In this document: positions 31,970-45,200 of the stretch, one piece after another
Layout of the letters: every line of letters begins with the position of its first letter
Numbering within the stretch: the first letter of the stretch is position 1
Assembly: GCA_944470555.2 (NCBI GenBank)
Contig: OX104134.1
Span: forward strand, 56,473,890 to 56,537,889
Origin: Heterobilharzia americana
Lineage: Eukaryota; Platyhelminthes; Trematoda; Strigeidida; Schistosomatidae
DNA length: 64,000 bases
Reading direction: 5' to 3'
Made by a program: the position numbers and the translations under genes
The notes under the pieces: model-generated
Database searches by the model: none
Told to the model about the DNA's origin: nothing
The model's input: the letters and a program-made list of their open reading frames with translations, nothing else

Positions 31970-34900
31970 TTTGTCTTCTTAATTGTATTGTTATTTTCTA
32001 TGGCACACTTATTGGTATATATGTTATGCGGAGTTTGTTTTCGATCAATGAGTTATATGCGTACTTCCGTATGATATATTGTGATGCGACTGTCCACAAT
32101 GAAAACAATAAAATAGAGCTTAGCAGCATAGCTATTATCCAGAATGATGAAAAAGAAGAGAGTGATTAGAGAATTTACGCTAAAAAGAGCTGAAGGGTGT
32201 ATAACTTTGAAAGGACAAAGATTAAGAGTACTTGAATGTGAAATGAGAATTATATGGGCGCTAAATACGTGTTCAACTATCCTCCACTATATTATCTTGA
32301 ATGTTTTGGGAATATCAAATAACCAGCCCATCGCTGGCATTATAGATATCTCTCACAATATGCATTAATCTTATATGTGAATTGTAGACAGAACTTTGCT
32401 AGTGATCAAACGTAAGCATAACCGTTTCAAATATTAAAAGCACTTTTTAGAGGCTTCAAAACAAAATACAATTCATAAATTGCTCACAAACTTTGCACAA
32501 ATCATATAATGCGAAAATCGAAAACTAAGTAATTTTTCATAAGTGGATATCATGCAGTAATAACTGACTTTGAAGATGCAGAAGTAAACAGTTACTAGGC
32601 GATCGCTAAATATCTTTCAAGTAAAATAATTAAATCCTATGAGATGTATGGTTTATATGCGGTCAGTGAAAAAAGACCAGACCTAAATTCCCCTGACTAG
32701 TTTACACTGGGTGGAAGGATTGTAAACAGTGGACACGACACATAGGAGAACAGAAGTTAATTGTCAAAAATAGTGCCTAATATAACCGTAGATCAGTTAC
32801 AGTACCATCGATACATTTAGAATCAATGGTTGCAGATTCTGATAGCCACGAATAAAAATTGGTCACAGCGGCCTAAATGTATGCGAGTTATTGATTTTCC
32901 ATAAATCTTCGACTTTTCGTCACAATATTCGTTTTATCCCTCTTACTTTGCCCCCTTTGACTCAAAGGTTTTTCTTACCACTATTGACACTATCACTCTA
33001 CTTTCGCTGCCTTTTCTCTTCTTGGTTTTCCCCCTACTGTGGTAATTTGAGCAATGGTAACTCAGCTCGACATAATTATGTCAGATCTCAAGTTTTTAAT
33101 GTTCATCTACACAATCAAAAGGCAAAAGCTTCCTAGTGTGCTGTCGATTCTCCGTTTACCTGCTAAATGCTCTATTCAACCTCAAGATAGTGTGCTAATA
33201 GTCCTCCATAAATCATGGCTGAGTACACTAAAACTATTGAGAATAGTTTTTCTTTTCCATGATAAAGCTTCGAAGTAACGCTGTTGATTTTACAAGTATA
33301 AAATGGATTAATTAACTGACTGATTATTCAATAATTTATATTAAAAGCTAATACAAGGAAAGGCGTTATCTGGAAAGTTATATTATGTAAATAAGTTAAG
33401 ATATTTAGAACGGTATGTGCACAAGTATGAGACGGATTAATAGTCCGTTGTGAGTCCAAATAAGTGATACTTATAGATATCTATATTCAATAATGTTATG
33501 ACAACATTCCAACGCCATTTTGAAACAAAATAGATGCATGTACACACAATTCTCCTCTTATAAATCTGAATTATGTATAAAAGGTGAATCAGATATGCTT
33601 TAAATAGTAACTTACATTGAAAGCTAATAGAACTCTAGCTCGATGTTTAACAGTCAGAAATTCAGAGAGTAATGTGAAGCTTCAAAATGTAAAGAACACA
33701 GAAAAGTAAAGTTGTTAAGTTAGTACAACAATAGTTGAAAGGATATTGAATAAGCATTAAAAAACAGCAGTCAGTAAGTAGATCATTAATAATATCAAAT
33801 AAAATGGATTATCGTAAAAACGAAATAATTACACAGACTTCCGTAGATATCACTAGGTGAAACATGATATTCATTACAGTGTAATTAACTGTTGATATAC
33901 TACATACAAGCAGCATGAATAACTAACTCAGCAACAACCTCTATGATCATGAGTCAATCAGGAATTCAAAAAGAAGTAAACAATTCCTTGAAGTCATAGG
34001 CCTTCAATGCCAGAAAGCAAAGTTATCCACATATCCAAAGAATATTTATCCTTACAACTTCACATGATTGTCTATCGCATCAAACTGTGATAATGAAGAG
34101 CCAGCTTAGCCAAACAATCATACCATTTTGCGGTTAGATGGCATACAAAACTGATAATTGAAACAAAGCACTATTCAGTAACACACTCGACTATTTTTAC
34201 AATGAAATATGCGTTAAATATAAGAAACTGACCAAAACATAATCCATTTAAGAAATAAGAACCAGGCTACAAACTTTATATTTACTCAGTATATCACTAC
34301 GTTATCAAATGAATTAAGTCACTAGCTACACTGTTGCAGAAAACTTGGCTTGAATACCACAAGTGAAACATGCCATCAAACTTTGAAGTTTTCTGGATGA
34401 AGAATTCAATGTTTTATAATTCATGCACAACAACGCGTTATATAACGATACTCGTGAACTCAATATAGATTTTGTAGTGGATACCTATAAGTACCAAATA
34501 TTTGCCTTAGCAGCACTCAAATAACACATGATGCTGAAATGAGTTTTTACAGCATAGTGGGTACAGTAATATAAGTGGTGAGTCAGTACATTCATCCTGC
34601 TCTTAGATGCTAACGTGGCAGGAAGCCATAGATCCTGGTGTCGTGCTTGTTGGTGTTCATCAGCAAGGGAAATTTATAGCTATCGGGAAAGTGATAGCTC
34701 ATAAGAGGTCTGAACTCGTGTAGCTGAGTGTCAAATCACAGACTTTACTTCTAAGCTATTCAGGTCATAAATAACCGCCTATAAGACAGCACTGAATAAT
34801 CTAAAGGGCTGAGAACTTAATGACAAAATCAGTTACCTTCTGCGCATCTAGTATCGTGAGAAAATATAACGTGAATATTTTTATGAGGTATGGAACTAAA

Positions 34901-37900
34901 ATGATTTGAACCCCGATAGTTTAAAGAAGAAAACAGAATTCTTTTTGTAATAACCACGTCTAAAGAAACCTGAAAGGATTGGTAAGTGCAAATGCCAGCT
35001 ATTTCACAAATAAACCTTGGACATTGTTGTTGAATATAATTTCATTTCAGCTGATTTACTACATGCATAAAAAAGTGAGACGAATTTATTTAATGGACTA
35101 CCTTTCAGAAACAATTTATTGTCCCATAATCATATCACGGTAAATCCACAGCTTTTAGACAACGTTTATATAGTGCACTGCGATAGTGAGCCTCTTAGGT
35201 TAATGGTCACATTGTAAAAAGATCGATAAAATTCGATCAGTACTTAGCACTAAACAACATGAAATTGGCCGCTCTCCAGTGATCAGTCGATATTTAGTTC
35301 TAATTCTCTCTCCTTCGTTGTGATATAGGTAGTAGAACTTTCTATATATCCGGGAAATGTGCTGAGTCATTTCTGCCACAGTTAAGTTTGGCTTCATAAA
35401 ATGGTCAAGTAGCTTATTAGTAAGACAGATCTAAGAGATGTCCGATACTTTAAGGACACCATACTCATTAGCAATTACCCTCCTAAATTAATCAATAAAT
35501 TCATTAGTAGTTGCGATCAAAAAATTTGACTAACGGAGGAAACAGATGTGAACAATAATAATAGTACTAATAGCAGAATGAGTTGAAAACCCCACAAAAT
35601 CTATCCGGATGAGAATGGCTTACAAAAAAGTTACCTATATTCTTTCGTGTTTATTTACGTATCATATACAAATGAAAATAAGTTCAGCCAATAAAATTAC
35701 AAAAACCGGCAGTAACTACAATCCATGTAGTATTTCATGTTTTATTTGGTTCAATGAATAAATTAACAGAGAGACTAAGAGAACTAAACTGATGAAGAAT
35801 GATCATCCTTCCACCCGAATTAACTTGATACAATCTGTTCTGTTACATAATGAATATATTTTGTGTGGAAACAATGTAAGATCAAAAGTTTTCTCAATAT
35901 TATTGCGTCGCTGTCGAAAATTCAACCCGCTGAACAATAGACTGGTAGCTGGTTCGAGTCCAGCCACCGTCCAGATTTTCAGCTCACCTTCAATCCAGTA
36001 CTTCAAAATACCTGAAGCTTGAAATTACGGTGCTGTCCGTATTCAAAATATACTTTAAAAGTGATTGTTACTGAATCAAAAAAGAACATCTTATAAAAGT
36101 AAATTTATCAGAGGAAAACAATAGAACAACAATAGAACAAAACAATAGAACATATCTACACCTTTTAGCAAGGTTTTAAGGTGGCCTATCACTTTGACCA
36201 TTCAATACAAGAACACGACTGTAATAATTATAATAAACATTTAAGTGGTGAGCATCATAAGCCTTAATAGTGATTGCTGGAAGATAAGAAATACGTGTAC
36301 TACAATGAAATAACAAACTAGAAAGGAAAACCAAAAGTCAATGTTTATTATAATTCTTTCCCTAATTATACAGATCGACAGAAAAATTGGAATACATGGA
36401 GACATCTAACTCTTCAGTGAGACGAATTATATCTCGTTTAAAACCCTCTATTTTATTTCGGTATCGTATATAGTATTTGATTATAAACTCTGCACAAAAT
36501 AAACAAAAACCGCCATTTGTGCATGTTGAGCAGTTATGAAAATTGTGAATGACGTGGTCTAAAACACTAATTCATTGAGTCAGTTTCAAAGACCAGATAG
36601 AAAACAACAAAAGTTCCCACTGAAAAGAATTCTCAACACGTGCCCATCTTTTTCGTATTACGAGATGAAGTCAGCAGTATTGTTCAACAATAGATATGCG
36701 AAAAAAATGCACTAAATGTGTATTTTGATATCTGTCAAACAATGGTAGGACGTGATCTCACGTTAATGATCACTCTATATTTAAAAAGAACAATCATTCA
36801 CATTTATTTCATATGTTGTGAAAAATAATTCGATAAACTAACCTACTATTTGCACCGCCAATAGCAAATCCAACGATAAGTCGTAATATTACAATCCAAA
36901 CGTAATTCGGTGCACTACTTGTAATAACACCAAAGTACGTAATCATTGATAAGACAATCAACATAGTCTGTTAAAAAAAAATAATAAAGTAAAAATCACC
37001 AACAGGTCAATGTTAATATTTCACATCCAAGTAAATCGCGGAAAAAGTTTTTCAAAGTTGACAAATTAATCGGTTGAAAGTTGCACCGTCAACAAGTCAA
37101 ACTTAGTAGAATAATCCACTGAAAGTTGTGAAATGCTAAAAAGTAGTCCCGTTGTATGTTAAGGCTCGTTAACATTACATATCAATCAACCCATCACCCT
37201 GATTTAAATTGGTCATTTTACTTTAAAGACTGCTAGGTTTCTAGCAAGTGACAGCAAAAGATTACAACGATTTTCTATCCTACAGTAAGAAGTTACCGTC
37301 TATCTGAAACACGTCAACTACTTCGGTGGCAAATTCAATCGATATCTTAAATATAAGGTGAGAAAGTATGACACAGTTAGTTAGAGATCCCATAAGACAA
37401 GCTATGCGTATAAAAAACGTGTTCCACCTGTAAACAGAGTTCACCAAATGCAATTTTCAGTGACGGCTTCACACATGAGACATCAAAAAGCATAAAACCA
37501 TCTACTCAAACTAAAAAAATAGAAATGTAAACAATCTTGATGAGTACCTCTGTGTAACCGACTTAACTCCATCAATGGTTAATGAAAGTTAATTGCCTTC
37601 AAAGAATTTTTCAAAACGGGTTCATATCAGCTGAAAACCTGAGAGTACTGGATATTTGGTTGTCTGGTCAAGGACTCTTGACCACTTCATTTCTTCAGGT
37701 GCCACGGCGAACGTGATACTGTTCAGTCGCTGAAACGCATCCCGAGTTCACTTTTTACAACTTCTGTAGATTGGTAGTGCAGCAGGACTCAGTCAGATCA
37801 GTCAAAAACAACGCAGAATCTCTCCTACAACTGGGTCGTTTAACGGTAAGTTGAAATGCATCATTCATTTCCCAAATACGTCAGCCCAGGTTCACATCGT

Positions 37901-39186
37901 CGATTGGTTTGCCTCTCTTGTCGAACACTATATTTAACTATAGTAATATTCCAAGTTGCTATTCATCGAAGACTGACATCAGTTGGAGGAACAAAGGAAA
38001 CCTGGGAGCACTCGACAGCTGTTTCGTCCTAGTATAGGACTCCTCAGCAGTGCGCACCCACGACCCCACCAGCAGGGATCGAACCCGCGACCTTCAGGTT
38101 CCCCGACCAGGTTTCCTTTGTTCCTCCAACTGATGTCAGTCTTCGATGAATAACAACTTGAAATATTTCCAAATCTCCACAACCCCTCAAAATATAGTAA
38201 TATTCGCCTAGTGGATTCACCATTTACAATGAAGATTGTGAACAGAACAGACAGATAGACAGAATCAACGTAGAACCTTTCTCAGGAGTGTATCGGTTGA
38301 AGTTTCCACATTTCACACTAGTACACAGACAACAGGTTCATAGAAAACCAGTGATATCAAAGTAGATAAAATAGTGTGAGAAAATAAACAATCTGAAAAT
38401 AAGTGTTAGTGCAAACATTTATGCTTTAGAAGATGTCAAGGAGTGAATACACCTGCGTCACGTTGACCGATTTTCAGACATATCACCAAGTGTCCTCAAC
38501 CACTATTACCTTTCGTCTCGAGGACCCCAACCACGCAGTCTACATCTCCCCACACGGCTCAGCCCAACAGTTAGTGACTTCATCAGCTGATGCAAGGTCT
38601 TGGTCTGACCACCTTGAACCCTTTTCCATCCCAATCCAGCTTCCCTTATCATGGCACGTTGAGGTAGGCGGTGGCTCGGCATGCACGTATGTCTCCAAGC
38701 CATCTCAGTCGACTAAGGTTCGCAACCGCATCAATTGACTTGGCTGTCTTGCCTAGAACCCTTCATTTGATCTCAACATTGGTCACATGGTGATTCCACC
38801 AAACACGAGCAATGCTACAAAGACATCTATGATCAAAACCCTACAACCGGTTCATGTCGTCTACTTTTAACGACTGTCTTACAGCCGTACAACATGACAG
38901 AACGGACTGCAGCGGAGTATTCTCATCCTGTGAGAGATAGCCGATTATCTCGTCGATGCTAAATAACTACCATACACTATCATCAATCTTCATTTCCTAA
39001 GTGGTTGTGGCTCATTGGTTAGGGCAGCTAAGTTTCAACCACTTGGCCATGAGTTCGAACGCCGCTTCGCGTACTAAAGTCTGAGCATTCAGGTAGTATC
39101 GTTAGCCGTCACATAACAGGAGTGGCTCATTGCCCGAACTAATTTCTTCTCAACATGCACGAAAACACAAATTTCGAAGATGAAAA

Positions 39187-39229
<43 letters not shown>

Positions 39230-42200
39230 AACTTCTGTTCGCTATCTGTGAGTCATTTCGAAATATTACCATGTAGTATATATAGTTCCAAAGTCGGATT
39301 CGAATACAATAGATTCATAAGAGAATAAGTAACTATCTTTTAATATTTGATAAGAGGGTTACGCATCAAAAGGGCATACATACAGCATTAACCGTAACGT
39401 AATCATCATTTCATATCAACGGAGTATACACCATTGAACGAATTGAATGAAGCAAGTAACGATAGACTATTGAATTCTTTCAGAGATGATGTGCATCGGA
39501 AATTGCAGATCCTGTAACAAATAGACTGGACAGTCATAACATTTCCTAAAAGAAGGCAAAACAGTTGTCAACTTTGTTGTTCCCCGTCTTTAGTAAAAAG
39601 ATCTCAACTTATAACGTAAACGAATTTCACACTCACAAGAAATACTTACATGGGGAAGATTTGGTAGTTTCATACAGTTAAAGTTGCTCGCTATTGAGAA
39701 AAGTGGTTAGTAAGGTTGATTTCTGATGAGTTCATAAAGGACAAATTCTTCGTACTCTTGTGCACAGTGAATGAACTAGACTTTTTTTGCAACCTAGTGG
39801 GACCCAACTTTGAAAGTTAGCATGTTGTTCCATTCCATGTTAGTTTCCCGTAAATCAATCCTCTTAATAATTGTCAATTTAGTTTTTTTCTATTAATGTC
39901 CCACTTCTGTTACTTTCCAGATTATTATGCAGTCACTTACTAATTCTAGAAACAATTTACTAGTACACTCTAAAGAAAAATCTTGATAACCTCATGTTGA
40001 CATTTTGACTATTGATGAACATATAACTATCTTTTACTTCAAGAAACAATTTTTGATCAACTCATGTTAACCTATCAGTCATTGGTCAGCATACTTTCCC
40101 TTTCTAATCATATATACAAGTGTACAGTTTCTGAAAGTGATTCTTCAAAATGAAAGATATTTTTTGCTGAGTTATGAATTGAGAGAATAACAATCGGTGT
40201 GCGATTTATTAACAGGATTACTTAATCAAGTATCACCATGAATGTCTGAGTGAACAATTTATGACAAAAGCTTACTGGCCAACGACCAAATCTATCAGCG
40301 ATAAAACCCCATAAAGGAGCACCAAATAAAAATCCAGCGAAGACAACCTGAAAAGCACAAATAAATTTATTCAGCATCATATAAATATCGCGTACAAATA
40401 TATACAAACTCATTAACGCCAACAAAATGATCTTTCCAATGTTTTAAAATCACCACCAAAAATATGAAATTTAGCCTAGTCAATGGGTCTAATAAGTTCT
40501 CATCAACCAGTATAGAATATGATGGTTGAAGCACTGTGGTAGGCACACCCAAAGGCTACCTAATTCACTATCCATATAGATCGGTTGTCAAAAGGATGAG
40601 AGAAGTATGACCAAGGTTCTGGTAAAACACCAAATGGACTCATAAAGTCAATGTGCACTTATTCAAGAATTATAAATCAATGTTAACTTTTAATCAGCCT
40701 AAGATCTTACACGGTACGCCTTATAATCAATTCAATTAATCAGGATTTATTTACTTTTCATGTAGCGCTGCAAATTGAGCATGACACGATTTCCATCCTG
40801 TTTGTCTTGTGGTATGTCGATGCTGAAGTTAGCATTTAGTTAGGGCTAGTTTACTTTCGATCAGAAAACACCTTTTTATATCGAACTGTTTAAAATATGC
40901 CCTAATAAATGGTAGCTTTTTGTTTGTAGTCGTTCACTTCTCATAAATGGGAATCAATGAAAAGTGCTTCCACTTGTTCTTCTTTTCCGATTTGACTAGC
41001 AGCAGTAATACTATTACTGCTATTTTTCTGCGCCTTATTCGAAGATACTATTCTGTATCATCGCTACACGACTACCCCTTTGAGTTGTATCAAACTAATA
41101 CAGTTTCCCTGTTAATCCATCTCATTTCAGTTCTACGCATTTTTGTCTCCAGGCCTTAAGATCTCACCCATATTGAAGAGATGCATTAGTGGATATTATT
41201 AGGCTATTTACATTGTTGACCGTACGTTAAAGCACTGAATACTACGCAGAACAAGTCTCCCACGTAGACGCACCTATAAACAATCCATCCACTATGCATC
41301 ACCCTATGTGTAAGATTATTTAATGCAACTGAGTTCAATGCACCTGATTGAACTAATCACTGATAAAGACAATATATGTCGAAAAATAGCACAGAAAATA
41401 ATGAGAACATAGAAACAATAGAGTAGACAAAAAAAGACAGACTACCCCTCCCCCATAAATATTTAGATTATTCCGACTTAGGTATCTCATAAAAAGAAAC
41501 CGTATCGCACAAAAGATTTTGTGAAACTTCTTGACTCTAAGTGACAGTACACTTCTCTCTATCTTCTTTTTTCTTCCAGAAAATCACCCGGATTATAAGC
41601 ATTAAAAGTGAGGAATTGCTGTAGATGAAACGTTCCTACTAAATACGAATTAAACCCAAGAAATTTATCTTGTTCATTTAAATAAGTCTCATAGGGATTA
41701 TACAACGAATATACAAGCAGTGCTACTGATGTCTACCTCATAGTTGGAGGTGAAGATATAAAAGATAAGTATGGTCAACTATTATGGTTACTCTTCATCA
41801 ATTATTTACCGTTTAGTCGAGATTTCACTTAAATCATTGTCTACAAATCTAATTGGTTCGGATAAAATGATTCAGAGTTACCAATTTCGCAAAATAACGC
41901 TGAAGATCGAAGAACAACCACGAAGAAAATCTCCCTATTGTTGCTACTTAGATCCAACTACCTCTGTAAAACTACATTCCTTCTTGGATTTTTACGTCTT
42001 ACCCTATTAGTTAGAAGTCAAAACAAAAACTTGTTTGTGACTAACAAATCTAGAAAAGGGTGTCTAATTTCATCTCAAATCCCACCAATCCAACAAAAAA
42101 AACTTTAAAACATTTAAAACAGTCCCTTTGATGAATTTGCATAACATAGTAAGAAGATTCATCTTATTTGAGAAATGTGGTATATTTTTGTAACCTACTT

Positions 42201-45200
42201 CGAACAACTAGATCATACGTTTACTTGTCAGGGCGTCGCTGTGGGTACTCCTTTAGGACCATTGTTATCTGGTGACTGTATGTCACATGTTAAAATTTCA
42301 CCTGTGGACTTTATCGATAAAGTTAGTTCGTACAGGAGATATGCTGATGACATCTTAGTAATATCCAGCAGACATGAAGACGCACCAAGCCTATTAGAGA
42401 GACTTAACATACATAGCCATATCAATTTATTATGTGACGTAGAAAACAGCAACCACCTGCCTTTTCTTGAAAAATTACTGGCTACAAGAGTGAATAGATA
42501 TATAGAAAGAAAAGCGTACAGAAAACCTACATGAACCAGACAATGTCTGATCTTTCACAACATATGTCCAATGCAGAACAAATGGGGTTTAGTAAAGTGC
42601 ATATCTAAGAGGACCCAGTATCTGCACAATGGATACAGTAAAAGAAATCAGACTCGTAACAGAAACATTGCTGAATAACGCATATCTCTTGAAGTTCATC
42701 AATAGGTGCAATCCACTCGGTGTTCCGTCCCAAGAAACGACATGTACATTAGGCTATCGTAAAGGAGGGAGTCGAACAGAATGAAGGCTTAATTCAATTG
42801 TTAAAAGAACGTACTATGCAGCCTAACTTATCTCTCAACCCATTCTCTAACATGCATCTCGTCGCTACAGAAATGACCATGTGATACCTCGTTGTATACA
42901 CCAATTGATATAGGTGTGTACGTATATGTACATTGAGAGAGGTAATTGAACTATGACGTTGAAGGTTGTGAGATATATCCCTAAGTGGTTGGAGAAGAAG
43001 CCATATTCGAGCAGTCCGACAAGTCCAAGGGGCAAACAGAAATCAGCGTCTGGAAGTAAACACATTATAGAACAGGTAATACGACTGACCCCAAAATAGC
43101 CCTTAGACCATCATATAAGAGCCGTCACGACCGTATACTCAAAAATACGAGTAAAACTTGAACACTAGTAGATTGCAATTCCAGTTTAGCTTGCTTTATA
43201 GGTGGAATTACCATATACTTTGGTTTATAAAAGCACTAACTATGCGGAATTTCAATCCCTCTCAGTGCACGCAAAAACAGTTTGTTCTTACCTTAAATAT
43301 TCCTTGGTAATCTTAATTTTATTTTAATGACAAAAGGCTATGAAAATATATTATTCATCCTTTGTTTTTTACATCTATCGTCTTAATTTATTCACCTTAC
43401 CCCCCTCCATTTTTACTGTCATATGAAGTCCTTGATAAGTGTGTGACCTGATTGTTTGGAATGTATTGCGCAAATACATCACATTTTTCAGAAAAACGGT
43501 GTCGTTTTATCACATTACTCAAACTTTAAAGTAACTGACCTATAAGAAAATATACAGAAAAAACGGGTTATACTCACTGTAGTTATGGCAGCAACTTGTC
43601 CAGATGACAGAAGCCAGTAGCATCGTAAAGCTGGGCCAAGAACCGAAAGTAGAAGCATTTCCATAGCATCTGCAGCCTAAGAACAAAAGTAGATCATATC
43701 TTGTATGCTGTTTAATGCACCTGAGGGGAAGAATAGCATCAAACGAAAGCTAAACATACCATCACACTCAACTGTGTACCAATTGAACATGTGATTTAGA
43801 TTTGTAAGCAAAAAGATAGCAATATTCTTTAACTTGATAAATGTGATGAAACAAATTATAAAAACAGTTAACTGGATGTCCTTATCGTGGATTACGCTTG
43901 CACTCAGAAAACTTTACGAAGAACTGATAGAAAAGTACAAAATGACTGATGAGATAAGTAACAGTAATAATCAGGAATTTTGGGCAAATAGCAAACAAGA
44001 GAAAAAAGATTGATAAAGGTAAACAGTAATTCTGAGCTTCCCAAATCAGCGTATCACTTCAAGTTTATAAACTTCTTAACAGAACAATGGATAAGACAAC
44101 AAACAAAGCATAAATAGCTTGCTCTATCTACTTCTTCAAGTTTTCATAAATTTGGTTGGTTTGCAGATAGTGTTCATCACAAATAGATATAATCTACAGG
44201 AAACCAGGAAACCAGTGAGTAGTGTACAGTTTTTTTTCCTAGTTTACGATTTTTCCCATTAAGCAAACTAGCAAGCCCTAACAAGATAGAAATTATAGTC
44301 TTCAGATCTCGGGAACACAGTAACTTTTCAACAATCCTTCCAAAAGTTCAAGTTTGAAATGAAAAATACCTTCAAGAAAGTTTTTTCAAAAATTCAAACT
44401 CAAGACATATTCTATTATATTTTCTAAAGATTTGAAATGCACTAGTTAACCCTGTGCACATTCGTGCAGTAGGCAATGAGCCACACCTATTTTGTAAGGG
44501 CTGATGATCCTACCTAGCTCCCTAAACCTCGATGGGCAGAGCGAGACTCGAAACCGTGACCCACTGGTTGAATGTCATCTCCGTAAATCACTGAGCCACA
44601 ACGGCACGATATAGTAGACGTTTGTAACTTGACAATCATTCGCAAGTTTGTGTGTTAGGCTGTGAAAAATGTCTGTTATGTAAATGATAGCGATACTAAA
44701 CAATTGCAAAACTATGGTGAATGGAGAGGGATTTGAGTTTATAACCCACTAGTTGAAAGTCGAGTACCTAAAGTACAAAGTCACAGCTCCACAAGAGAGT
44801 GAATTATCACACGAAATTGTTAAATAACTCAAACAATGCGAGTGTAAGTAAGCTACGGCTCTCAGGAAGTGAATATCATCTACCCACCATCGAAATACAG
44901 ATTACAGTATGCAACAAAAATTATAGCAGATACTGGCTGCAATGATTTCACACAAATGAAGAAAACCAGTTGTGTTTTCAAAATATCTAAAACAATTTCG
45001 AAAATTTCCGAAAAGCCGTAGGGTAAAAGTATTCACCATTACTGAATACGATTTCTACCAGTCAAATAATACTGAAACTGTGAATCTGATATGATTTTAA
45101 TCAATACAGGAGAAAAAGTACCTCGACAGCAATATTACTGAAAGTTGAGAACGTGATCTTCAACTGCGAGGAAAACACCTTGCTGCATTATTTGGGGCAC

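Noticed and set aside
35803..36006. Minus-strand frame containing VAGLEPATS
   Set aside because: It is the antisense of the tRNA-like SINE (box B and tail), a common source of false proteins.
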